From Desulfobacterales bacterium (GTDB lineage: Bacteria; Desulfobacterota; Desulfobacteria; Desulfobacterales; JAEINQ01), in assembly GCA_016342285.1 (NCBI GenBank), contig JAEINQ010000041.1, positions 1 to 64,000 of the forward strand: DNA of 64,000 bases, in the 5' to 3' direction. The position numbers and the translations under genes are program-made. Under the pieces are notes generated by a model, which ran no database searches, had not been told where the DNA came from, and saw nothing but the letters and a program-made list of their open reading frames with translations. Numbering within the stretch: the first letter of the stretch is position 1; each line of letters begins with the position of its first letter. Shown here in pieces: positions 27,907 to 35,812 of the stretch.

Positions 27907-29160
27907 TTATATCACCGTACCATCTTCAATAACCGCGTCCTTGGGGATAACCACCAAGCCGTCCCGGACAACCCAGTTGTCTGTTTCGCTGTCCGGGCGG
28001 TCGGGCAGGCAACGGATGTGCACGTTGCGACCAATGCGGGCGTTTTTATCGATGATGGCACATTCGATGACCGTGCCTTGGCCAATGCCGATATTGGGTC
28101 TGCCGATCCGTTTGTTTTCGACACGATCCGACTCGGTCTCATAATAATCCGCGCCCATGATGATGGAAAAACGAATCTGTGCATCGGGGCCGATCAGGCT
28201 GCGCAGGCCGATGACGGCGTCACAGATGTCTGCTTTGTTCACGCGACACCCGTCCGCTAGCAGGGTGTGGTGGATTTGGGCCCCGTGCACTTCGGAGGCC
28301 GGCAGAAAGCGGGGGCGGCTGTAGATGGGGCGTCCGGGTATGTAAAAATCAAACGGCCGCTCCGGCAGCGCCATTTCCAGATTCACCTCGTAAAAAGCCC
28401 GGATGGTACCGATATCCGCCCAATAGCCGTTGTAAACATAGCCCATCACCCGATGATCGGAGATGGCGCCAGGAATAATATTCTTTCCAAAATCGTCCCC
28501 TTCGGATTTGAGCACCTCAAACAGCAGGTCGGTGCGAAAGACGTATATTCCCATGGACGCCAGATAGGGTTCATCAGAACCGGGTGTGCTTTCCAGGGCT
28601 CCCAGCGCTGCAGGTTCGGGCTTTTCGGTGAAACTTTTGACCTGCCCGTCGTCGCTTCGCTTGAGGATGCCCAATGAAGGGGCCATATCAGCGTTAACCG
28701 GCTGTACCGCCATGGTGATGTCAGCCCCGGTTTCCACATGATATTCGACAAAGGCACGATAGTCCATGTCGTAGAGGTGATCACCGGCCAGAATCAGGAC
28801 GTATTCCGTTCCTGCGGCCTTGATCTCCATCTGCTGCTGCCGCACCGCGTCGGCCGTGCCCTGGTACCATCCGGTACTGTGGGGTGTCTGCTCGGCGGCC
28901 AGAATTTGTACCCAGCCATTGTTGAACATGTCCCGCGCGTAGGTTTGATGGATGTGGCGGTGCAGCGAGGCTGAATTGAACTGGGTTAAAATGGCGATCT
29001 TATCAATGCCGGCATGCAGGCAGTTGCTGATGGGGATGTCGATCAGGCGATATTTTCCGGCCAAAGGCACGGCCGGTTTGGCTCGCAACTTGGTCAATGG
29101 ATACAGTCGTGATCCCTGTCCGCCGCCCATGATCAATCCTAGAACATCTTTCATGCTCAT
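27907..29160 (-). CDS. glgC: Glucose-1-phosphate adenylyltransferase
   Basis: A 417-residue ADP-glucose pyrophosphorylase. GGGQGSRLYPLTKLRAKPAVPLAGKYRLIDIPISNC contains the nucleotide loop and the catalytic and activator Lys positions; ILAGDHLYDMDY holds the metal-binding Asp. The C-terminal part is a left-handed beta-helix (hexapeptide repeats from about 300). The reaction is ATP + glucose-1-phosphate to ADP-glucose, the committed step of bacterial glycogen synthesis. First gene of the operon. Confidence 0.95.
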   Translation of the reverse strand: MSMKDVLGLIMGGGQGSRLYPLTKLRAKPAVPLAGKYRLIDIPISNCLHAGIDKIAILTQFNSASLHRHIHQTYARDMFNNGWVQILAAEQTPHSTGWYQGTADAVRQQQMEIKAAGTEYVLILAGDHLYDMDYRAFVEYHVETGADITMAVQPVNADMAPSLGILKRSDDGQVKSFTEKPEPAALGALESTPGSDEPYLASMGIYVFRTDLLFEVLKSEGDDFGKNIIPGAISDHRVMGYVYNGYWADIGTIRAFYEVNLEMALPERPFDFYIPGRPIYSRPRFLPASEVHGAQIHHTLLADGCRVNKADICDAVIGLRSLIGPDAQIRFSIIMGADYYETESDRVENKRIGRPNIGIGQGTVIECAIIDKNARIGRNVHIRCLPDRPDSETDNWVVRDGLVVIPKDAVIEDGTVI

Positions 29161-29418
29161 CTTTGGCCCCTTTTTGGGTTGCTTCCATCTTGATATTACC
29201 TAAACTGAGCGTTTCAAATTTCGTAATAAAGTATAAGTAAACGATATTAAAAGATAAACATCCTATTTTGCCTTTCGAAATTTAAAATCCTTTGGGATTG
29301 CCGATCTTACCGCATCTACAGCGCCAGATGCCTTAAATCCATAATTTTATTAAACCAATTCGTTCATAATCATTCTAACCGGAGACGAATGAAAGGGGGG
29401 AACTGAAAATGTAACCGT

Positions 29419-30276
29419 CTAACCCAGTTCCATGACGTCGAAGCTGTTGTCGGCCAGGTCCATCAGGAGAAGCCGGTTACGAAGCTGGCCGGGCCGGTCA
29501 AGGATCACCTTGACCACTTCGGTGCATTGAAGGGAGGCGATGATGTTGACGGCAGGGGCCAGGTTGCCCAAGGCCGTTTCGATTCCCCGCTCCGGCGCGG
29601 CGTCGGCGCTGCCGTAGAGGGCCGCAAGACCCGGGTCTTTTGGATAGACCACGGTCACCTGGCCGGAAAGGCCGGCCACGGCCCCGGAAACCAGCGGGAT
29701 GCCGAGTGATCGAGCCGCCTTTTCCAGGGTCAGCCGTGCGGAGATGGTGTCGAGACAATCCATGACCAGGGAGGCGCCGGAAAGAAGGGCATGGGCGTTT
29801 TCGGCCGTAAGGAATTGTTCGTGGGGGCAAGCGGTGACGGCCGGGTTGACCGCCTCGACCCGGCGGGCGGCGGCTTCGACCTTGGTGGTGCCCATCAGGG
29901 CCACGGTGGCCAGCATCTGGCGGTTGAGATTGCTTTCCTCGAAGGCGTCGCCGTCGATGAGCGTCAATGTGCCCACGCCGAGCCGGGCCAGGGTGTCGAC
30001 GGCAATGCCGCCCAGACCGCCCAGACCCACCACGGCCACTGTCGTATCGAGCATGGTCAGTTGGTCTTCAAGGGACAACGTCCGGCTGTTCCTGACGTAT
30101 CGTTCGGGCCAGACATGTTGCGTTAATGCCCCGCGTTCCACCTGCCCATGGCCGATCCCCAATTGCCGGGCCAGTTCTTCCACCCCGTGCATGGATATTT
30201 TCCGGTAGGTTGTGCCGTCCGGTTGCCGGGCCGGACGGGCCTGGTTCTCGATCCCTTCGGAGAGTGCTTCGGTCAT
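29419..30276 (-). CDS. ThiF/MoeB/HesA-family E1-like adenylyltransferase
   Basis: A 285-residue E1-like enzyme with an 80-residue N-terminal extension ahead of the core. The core has the nucleotide motif VVGLGGLGG, the D-x-F-E-x-S-N-L-N-R-Q block, and MDCLD. No CxxC zinc pairs are present, as in HesA-like members. It should adenylate the C-terminal Gly-Gly of the sulfur carrier encoded one base upstream. Such pairs serve molybdopterin, thiamine or tungsten-enzyme cofactor sulfuration; no aldehyde ferredoxin oxidoreductase, thiG or moaE is in the window. A GGAGG ribosome site lies inside the end of the carrier gene. Confidence 0.88.
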   Translation of the reverse strand: MTEALSEGIENQARPARQPDGTTYRKISMHGVEELARQLGIGHGQVERGALTQHVWPERYVRNSRTLSLEDQLTMLDTTVAVVGLGGLGGIAVDTLARLGVGTLTLIDGDAFEESNLNRQMLATVALMGTTKVEAAARRVEAVNPAVTACPHEQFLTAENAHALLSGASLVMDCLDTISARLTLEKAARSLGIPLVSGAVAGLSGQVTVVYPKDPGLAALYGSADAAPERGIETALGNLAPAVNIIASLQCTEVVKVILDRPGQLRNRLLLMDLADNSFDVMELG

Positions 30277-30277
30277 G

Positions 30278-30511
30278 CTAACCTCCGCCCACCGGCGGAA
30301 AGATGCCGACCCGGTCGTTGTTTTGAAGCACTTTGTCCGGCTCGGATTTTCGGCCGTTGATAAAAATCAGCTTCACCTCTTCCCTTGGGAGCGCCAGCCG
30401 GTTGATCAACCGGTCCACGGTGGTGCCGTCCGGAACCTCATAACGATCCGCCGTGTCCGGTTTAAACCGGGCCAGGGAGGCGTAGAATTTGAGTTGAATA
30501 ACTAGGGGCAT
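30278..30511 (-). CDS. MoaD/ThiS-family sulfur carrier protein
   Basis: A 77-residue beta-grasp protein ending PPVGGG, the essential C-terminal di-glycine that is adenylated and thiocarboxylated. The core VIQLKFYASLARF, INGR and the DRVGIFPP segment are typical of MoaD. The single-base gap to the E1 gene shows co-expression. It could serve Mo/W-pterin synthesis; ThiS is less likely because no thiazole genes accompany it. Confidence 0.88.
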   Translation of the reverse strand: MPLVIQLKFYASLARFKPDTADRYEVPDGTTVDRLINRLALPREEVKLIFINGRKSEPDKVLQNNDRVGIFPPVGGG

Positions 30512-30623
30512 TGGTTTTTATGTTTTTTTCTGATCGGTTGTGGGTTATGACAATCGGCGTGTGCCCAGGGCAAACGATTTTGCCCCAACTTCGGTTTGAT
30601 CAACCCTTAAATAACCCCAATTT

Positions 30624-30692
30624 ACCACAACGGCACAAAGGACACAAAGTTAACAGATTATAATGGTATTTTTTTCTTGGTGCCTTTGTGGT
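30624..30692. repeat. Imperfect 17-bp inverted repeat with 35-base loop
   Basis: ACCACAACGGCACAAAG (30624-30640) pairs with CTTGGTGCCTTTGTGGT (30676-30692) at 15 of 17 positions. It belongs to the CACAAAG-rich dyads common in deltaproteobacterial intergenic DNA. A shorter relative lies at about 47260-47330. Confidence 0.55.
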
Positions 30693-30778
30693 TTCAAAGA
30701 CTTTTTGTAGCGACATCAAGGTTCAGGCTAGGCACCGTCCGGGGGAAAGTCAATCATGGAAACAAACAAAGGCGTGAC

Positions 30779-31708
30779 ATGACCGCGGTCACCACCATTG
30801 TTCCGATTTTTGCCGTGATCTTTCTCGGCTGGGTGGCACGGCGAAAAGGAATGGCCCCTCAGGCGTTTCTGGGCCCGGCCAACCAACTGGTCTACTACCT
30901 GGCCATTCCGGCCATGATCTTTCGGGCCATCGCCAAATCGTCTTTCGGGACTCAGTTCGAACCCCGGGCCATGGGTATCACCCTGGCCTGCGTCGGTGCC
31001 GGTTTTGCCCTGGCGTGGGCGGCTTCGGCCATCTCCGGCATGGCCCGGCATCGTCGCGGAACCTTTGTCCAGTGCGGGTTCCATGGCAACCTGGGGTATA
31101 TCGGGCTGGCCGTGGCCTTTTATTTTCTCGGCCAGGCCGGCCTGGTCCGGGCCAGTATCATCTCAGGATTCGTGATGATCCTGCAAAATTTCCTGGCTGT
31201 GGTGGCCTTGCAGGGGGCTGCCGGCCAGCCGGGCAGCGCATTGCCGTTTCGGCAAATCGCCCTTCGCCTGGCAGGCAATCCGGTCATCGTTTCGGCCCTG
31301 GCGGGCATTCTCTTTTCCCTCATGGAAGTCACCCTGCCGGTGGTTGTCGACCGGTCCCTGAGCATCTTAAGCGGCCTGGCCCTGCCCATGGCCCTGCTGC
31401 TTATCGGTGCTTCGCTTTCCTTTGATCTGGTTCGGGACAACGCTTCGGACGTGCTGGCGGTCTGCGTCATCAAACTGTTGGTGATGCCGGGTTTGGGCCT
31501 GCTGGCCTTCTGGGTCATCGGCCTGGACCCGGCCCATGGCCTGCCGGGGCTGATCCTGCTGGCGTCACCCGTGGCGACCCTGACCTATGTAATGGCCGGT
31601 GAAATGGGCGGCGACCAGGACTTGGCCGTTGCCGCCATATCCGTCAGTACCTTGCTTTCCGCCCTGACCCTTTCGGTTTGGATGCAGGCGGGCGTTTACT
31701 TTCTTTGA
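30779..31708 (+). CDS. AEC-family (auxin efflux carrier) transporter
   Basis: A 309-residue membrane protein with about ten helices in two inverted halves, typical of bacterial AEC permeases such as malonate or malate carriers. Evidence includes IVPIFAVIFLGWVARRKG at the N-terminus and SPVATLTYVMAGEMGGD near the C-terminus. The ATG at 30779 gives a normal-length protein; the 34 codons upstream are polar and non-homologous. It leads a plus-strand series of dehydrogenase and symporter genes. Substrate is probably an organic acid, from family knowledge only. Confidence 0.82.
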   Translation: MTAVTTIVPIFAVIFLGWVARRKGMAPQAFLGPANQLVYYLAIPAMIFRAIAKSSFGTQFEPRAMGITLACVGAGFALAWAASAISGMARHRRGTFVQCGFHGNLGYIGLAVAFYFLGQAGLVRASIISGFVMILQNFLAVVALQGAAGQPGSALPFRQIALRLAGNPVIVSALAGILFSLMEVTLPVVVDRSLSILSGLALPMALLLIGASLSFDLVRDNASDVLAVCVIKLLVMPGLGLLAFWVIGLDPAHGLPGLILLASPVATLTYVMAGEMGGDQDLAVAAISVSTLLSALTLSVWMQAGVYFL

Positions 31709-31725
31709 ATAAAGGAAAGACCGAC

Positions 31726-32559
31726 ATGTACACTGACCTGAAAGGAAAGACGGCCCTGATTACCGGTGCGGGAAAGCGGGTCGGGATCGGATTTGCCATT
31801 GCCCGGAAACTGGCCGCCTGCGGGACCCATGTCATTCTTTCGGACCTTGCCGCCTCTCCCTCGTACAACCCGGATACAACCACCGGGAACAGTGAAGAAA
31901 TGGCCCGAATGGCGGCCGGTCTGGCTGAAGACTACCATGTGAGGACCCTGGCCGTTGACCTGGATGTCACCGATCCGGCTTCCATCGCAGGCATGGTGGA
32001 AACGGCCTCGGCCCGATTCGATGGCATCGACGTGCTGATCAACAATGCCGGGGCCGCCATCGGTGTGCCGGCCGAATTTCGAAATTATGACGAAGCCGCC
32101 TGGATGAAAACCATCGATATCAACCTGCACGGCGTTTTTCGGGTCTCCAGGGCCATCCTGCCTCTGATGGCCGGTGGCGGCAGCATCATCAATATGTCAT
32201 CGCGTGCCGGCAAGGTGGCACCCCTGTTCAACGGCGCCTATGCCGTGGCCAAGGCCGGGGTCATCATGCTCACCCGGGTTATGGCCCTGGAACTGGCCGG
32301 GCAAAAGATTCGGGCCAACGCCCTGTGCCCGGGCCTGATCATGACCGATATGCAGGCCTGGCGGATCGGGCTGGAAAGTCAATTTACCGGCAAACCATTT
32401 GAAGCGCAGAAACAGGACCTGGCCACCCGCGTTCCCATGGGAGAATTGGGCACCCCAGGGCAGGTGGCCGACCTGGCCGTGTTTCTGGCCTCAGGCGCAT
32501 CGGCGTATATCACCGGCCAGGCCATCAACGTCTGCGGTGGGCAGACCATGGCCCTCTAA
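31726..32559 (+). CDS. Short-chain dehydrogenase/reductase
   Basis: A 277-residue classical SDR: TGAGKRVGIG cofactor loop, NNAGAA, catalytic Ser in NMSSRAG, YAVAK, and the C-terminal SAYITGQAINVCGG. The ATG lies 17 bases after the AEC stop behind AAGGAAAG. Residues 45-70 form an unusual insertion between beta-2 and beta-3, enriched in Ser/Thr/Asn. It probably oxidises a hydroxy compound transported by its neighbours; substrate not determined. Confidence 0.85.
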   Translation: MYTDLKGKTALITGAGKRVGIGFAIARKLAACGTHVILSDLAASPSYNPDTTTGNSEEMARMAAGLAEDYHVRTLAVDLDVTDPASIAGMVETASARFDGIDVLINNAGAAIGVPAEFRNYDEAAWMKTIDINLHGVFRVSRAILPLMAGGGSIINMSSRAGKVAPLFNGAYAVAKAGVIMLTRVMALELAGQKIRANALCPGLIMTDMQAWRIGLESQFTGKPFEAQKQDLATRVPMGELGTPGQVADLAVFLASGASAYITGQAINVCGGQTMAL

Positions 32560-32956
32560 ACTGACATAACGCCGCCATTTCCAGTGCTGGACCCGGAAAG
32601 GTTCGACCGCTGCCGCGAGAAAACATCGCTGTGAATTCACAATTTCCAATTCTCAATACTCAATGCTCAGGTGTGGAATCGCTACGCTCTGCCAATTCTA
32701 AAAAAACCAAACGACAGAATACCGCCTTGAACATTGAGCATTTAGACCCCCTTTGGGGCACCCTGTTTTTGTGGGGGGCGACGGATCCAGACCAACCGGG
32801 ACGATCTGGAGGGGGGCATTTGGTTTTGGGCCTGAATGATAATTATTTACTTTGGAGACTAAAATAAAATATAGAAAGATATAAGCCAGCTTCGGCCGGC
32901 GGCCGGTTTCCCGGCATGCCAGGGCTGATTTTCCACGCACCCAATAGGAGGCTGCC
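32560..32956. other. Intergenic region with dispersed repeat, upstream of the GltS-like gene
   Basis: Most of these 397 bases belong to the repeat described at 32578-32740. The strong ribosome site AATAGGAGG of the symporter gene lies at the right end. Confidence 0.5.
32578..32740. repeat. Dispersed intergenic repeat, copy A
   Basis: The left part is similar to 34446-34562 in the same orientation, sharing the 20-base run AATCGCTACGCTCTGCCAAT near its end. The right end (32713-32737) matches the complement of 56180-56204 at 24 of 25 positions, so at least three intergenic sites share this family. Confidence 0.7.
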
Positions 32957-34318
32957 ATGCAGGTCCCGTTCCCCTTTGACTCGCTTCTGATTTTCGGTTG
33001 GATGTCCATCATGCTCTTGATCGGCGTAGCGCTGCGCGCCAAAGTCCCCCTGCTTCAGAAGTTTCTTTTTCCCAGCTGCCTCATCGGCGGATTTCTCGGC
33101 CTGATCCTGATGAGCCTGGATCTCGTTAGTCTCAACGTCAAGGATTTCGAGACCTTCGCGTTTCATTTCTTCAACATTTCCTTCATATCGGTGGGCTTGA
33201 CCCCAAACAATCCCAGCGGAGCGCCTAAAAAATCCAAAGGGGTGCTTCGCGGCCCCCTTTGGATGGCCTTGGTGGAAGGGGTGACCCTGCCCCTTCAGGC
33301 GGTCATCGGCGGGGTTTGCGTGATCCTTTTCGGCCTGGTCGGCCTGGATCTTTTTCCGACCTTTGGTTTTTTTGCTCCCCTTGGGTTTACCGAAGGGCCG
33401 GGCCAGGCCCTGTCTATCGGCAAGGTTTGGGAGGGGTTTGGGTTCTCCCATGCCGCCACCATTGGCCTGACCTTTGCCGCCATCGGGTTTTTCTTCGCAT
33501 TCTTCGTTGGGGTGCCCCTGGTGAACTGGGGTATTCGAAAGGGGTTGGCAAAACATGGCGACCGGGACATTCCCAAGGACGTGATCTTGGGGATCGTCCC
33601 CAGGGGGCAGGCCAAGGAGTCGGCCGGAGAGCTGACCATGCATTCGGGCAACGTGGATACGCTTGCTTTCCATGCGGCGCTGATCGGGCTGGTTTACGTG
33701 TTGACCTACGGTGTGGTCATGGCTCTGGGAAAAATTCTGCCGGCCGATGCCGGAAAGATCATCTGGGGCTTTTTCTTTTTTTTCGGTATGGGGATCGGTC
33801 TGATGGTCAAATGGATCATGGGTCTGTTGGGCATTGATCACCTCATTGATTCGGGCGTCCAGCGCCGCATCACCGGATGGGCCGTGGACTATCTGATCAT
33901 CGCCACGGTCATGGCCATTCAAGTGGTGGTGGTCTGGCAGTATATCCTGCCGATCTCCATTATTTCTATCCTTTGCGGCATCTTTACCACCGTGGCGGTG
34001 GTTTTTCTGGGCAACCGGTTGGATGATTACAACCTGGAGCGGACCGTGGCCATTTTCGGCACCTGCACGGGGACGGTGTCCAGCGGCCTGCTTCTGCTTC
34101 GCATTGTGGACCCGGAATTTAAGACCCCGGTGGCCATGGAGATCGGCGTGATGAACGTCATCGTGGTGCCCATCATTGTCGGGTGCATGGTGCTGGTCAA
34201 CGCACCGGTTTGGTGGAACTGGAGCGTGGCCTTGACCTCGGCGGTTTTTCTGGGCTTGGGGCTTGTCTGCGTGGGACTGATTCGGATTTTCAAGCTCTGG
34301 GGCGCGAAGAAGGTGTGA
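32957..34318 (+). CDS. GltS-like sodium/glutamate symporter family protein
   Basis: A 453-residue protein with about 12 hydrophobic helices in two halves. GFTEGPGQALSIG near 145 and GTCTGTVSSGLLLLRI near 370 are the paired re-entrant-loop signatures of the glutamate:Na+ symporter (ESS/GltS) family. The start follows AGGAGG. It may import glutamate or a related dicarboxylate. Its placement between an SDR and an alcohol dehydrogenase, rather than with nitrogen genes, suggests an alternative carboxylate, which is inference. Confidence 0.85.
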   Translation: MQVPFPFDSLLIFGWMSIMLLIGVALRAKVPLLQKFLFPSCLIGGFLGLILMSLDLVSLNVKDFETFAFHFFNISFISVGLTPNNPSGAPKKSKGVLRGPLWMALVEGVTLPLQAVIGGVCVILFGLVGLDLFPTFGFFAPLGFTEGPGQALSIGKVWEGFGFSHAATIGLTFAAIGFFFAFFVGVPLVNWGIRKGLAKHGDRDIPKDVILGIVPRGQAKESAGELTMHSGNVDTLAFHAALIGLVYVLTYGVVMALGKILPADAGKIIWGFFFFFGMGIGLMVKWIMGLLGIDHLIDSGVQRRITGWAVDYLIIATVMAIQVVVVWQYILPISIISILCGIFTTVAVVFLGNRLDDYNLERTVAIFGTCTGTVSSGLLLLRIVDPEFKTPVAMEIGVMNVIVVPIIVGCMVLVNAPVWWNWSVALTSAVFLGLGLVCVGLIRIFKLWGAKKV

Positions 34319-34324
34319 GTTTAA

Positions 34325-34372
34325 GGGTTCGAGGGTTCGAGGGGTCGAGGGGTCGAGGGTTCAAGGGTTCGA
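34325..34372. repeat. 8-bp tandem repeat (GGGTTCGA), six units
   Basis: Six units of GGGTTCGA and near variants (GGGGTCGA, GGGTTCAA) run immediately after the gltS-like stop. It is the reverse complement of the octamer at 23945-23984. Confidence 0.8.
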
Positions 34373-34445
34373 GGGTGGCGGGAAAAAGCCGGGTGCGATA
34401 ACATTCGCATGGAGCCGCTTGTATTTACTCTGACTTGAAGCCAAC

Positions 34446-34562
34446 ACTTCCAGTGGTGGACCCAAAAAGGTTCTGTCGTCCCGCCGAGAGAAGGTCTAAG
34501 TGAATTCTCAATTTTCAATGTCCAATGCTCAAGTGTTGAATCGCTACGCTCTGCCAATTGTT
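34446..34562. repeat. Dispersed intergenic repeat, copy B
   Basis: Similar to 32578-32700 along its length (estimated two-thirds identical by eye), in the same orientation. It ends 25 bases before the zinc alcohol dehydrogenase start. Confidence 0.7.
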
Positions 34563-34586
34563 AAAGGCTAAAAAAGGAATTTTCAG

Positions 34587-35645
34587 ATGTCGACTCCAAG
34601 GAAAGACGAGAACATGAAGGCCATTGTTTACCAAAAAGAGGGAGGCCTGACGGCGGTGAGCATCCCCCGGCCGGTGCCTGAGGCGGACCAGGTCCTGGTC
34701 CGGGTGGTCAATGTGGGATTTTGCGGTTCGGATCACAGTCTGGTGGAGAGCGGCCAACTTGCCGACGGCACCATTTTAGGTCACGAGGTCAGCGGCGTGG
34801 TGGCCGGCCTTGGCAGGGATGTGACCGGCGTGGCACCGGGGGACCGCGTCATCGTGCGCCCCACCTTCTGTGGCCAATGCCGGGACTGTGCCATGGGAAA
34901 ACCCCAGTTTTGCCAGGTTCATCGGCGCCTGATCGGCCTGGGAGACCTGCCTGGAGCCTTTGCCGAATACATTTGCGTTTTCCCGTCCATGCTGATTCCG
35001 GTTCCGGACATGGTCGATGATGAAAATGCGGCCCTGGCCGAGCCCTTTGCCGTGGCTCTTCACGGCATCCGCATCAGTGGCCGCAGCAGCGGATCGGTCC
35101 TGGTCATGGGCGGTGGGCCCATCGGCCTGGCCCTGCTCAAGCTGCTGGTGGTCATGGGCTTTGGTCCCATCGCCTTGTCGGAGCCGAAAACCGAAAAAAG
35201 GGAACTGGCCAGCCGTTTCGGTGCCCATGCCGTCTTCGACCCGCTGGCCGGGGACCTGAACAAGGAGGGCTTTTTGTTCACCGGCGGCGTGGGCTTTGAA
35301 ACGGTCTTCGAGTGCTCGGGAGTACCGGCCAACCTTCAGGCCGCCGCCCAACTGTCGGCCCGCGGCGGGTCGGTTTGTGTGTTGAGCGTGATCTTTTCAG
35401 ACGCCGTGATTTCACCGGCCACCCTGACCTTCAAAGAGATCACCCTTTGCGCTGCCTACGGCAACACCCATGAGGAAAACCGCCAGTGCCTGGCCTGGAT
35501 GGCAGAGGGGCGCCTGGACGGGAGGGACCTGATTACCCATCGCATCGGCCTGGAGGATCTGCCCGACGTCTATCGAAGCCAAATCCATACCGGCCTGGCG
35601 GTCAAGGTGATGATCGGCTTCGGCGAGGCAGGCGCGTGCGCTTGA
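34587..35645 (+). CDS. Zinc-dependent alcohol dehydrogenase (medium-chain)
   Basis: A 352-residue medium-chain dehydrogenase with the catalytic zinc ligands Cys46 (GFCGSDH), His66 and Glu67 (GHE), the structural zinc cysteines 95, 98, 101 and 109, and the cofactor loop MGGGPIG near 175. It resembles sorbitol/threonine-dehydrogenase-like polyol oxidases. An alternative ATG at residue 10 also fits the family start; the first ATG has an AAGGAA site nine bases upstream. It likely oxidises a polyol or hydroxy acid for the downstream ThDP enzyme, by context. Confidence 0.88.
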   Translation: MSTPRKDENMKAIVYQKEGGLTAVSIPRPVPEADQVLVRVVNVGFCGSDHSLVESGQLADGTILGHEVSGVVAGLGRDVTGVAPGDRVIVRPTFCGQCRDCAMGKPQFCQVHRRLIGLGDLPGAFAEYICVFPSMLIPVPDMVDDENAALAEPFAVALHGIRISGRSSGSVLVMGGGPIGLALLKLLVVMGFGPIALSEPKTEKRELASRFGAHAVFDPLAGDLNKEGFLFTGGVGFETVFECSGVPANLQAAAQLSARGGSVCVLSVIFSDAVISPATLTFKEITLCAAYGNTHEENRQCLAWMAEGRLDGRDLITHRIGLEDLPDVYRSQIHTGLAVKVMIGFGEAGACA

Positions 35646-35812
35646 TCCCCGGATCTGGAATGGCGGCAGGCTGGCAGTGACCGTTGGTGGTCACGTATGA
35701 TTTTCAAAAGCCATATTCACCGCACTTGCTTTTGTCTGCGATGGTCGGCGGCCGTCTGCGGTTAATGGATAGAATTGAACAACGATCCTTGAGAAAATCG
35801 TAAGGAGGGAAC

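Noticed and set aside
32843..33922. 359-codon minus-strand frame opposite the GltS-like symporter
   Set aside because: Composition is polar and repetitive (many His, Gln and Gly), typical of antisense to a membrane-protein gene.
34325..34372. tRNA T-loop-like GGTTCGA sequences
   Set aside because: They are tandem octamers with no acceptor, D or anticodon arms.
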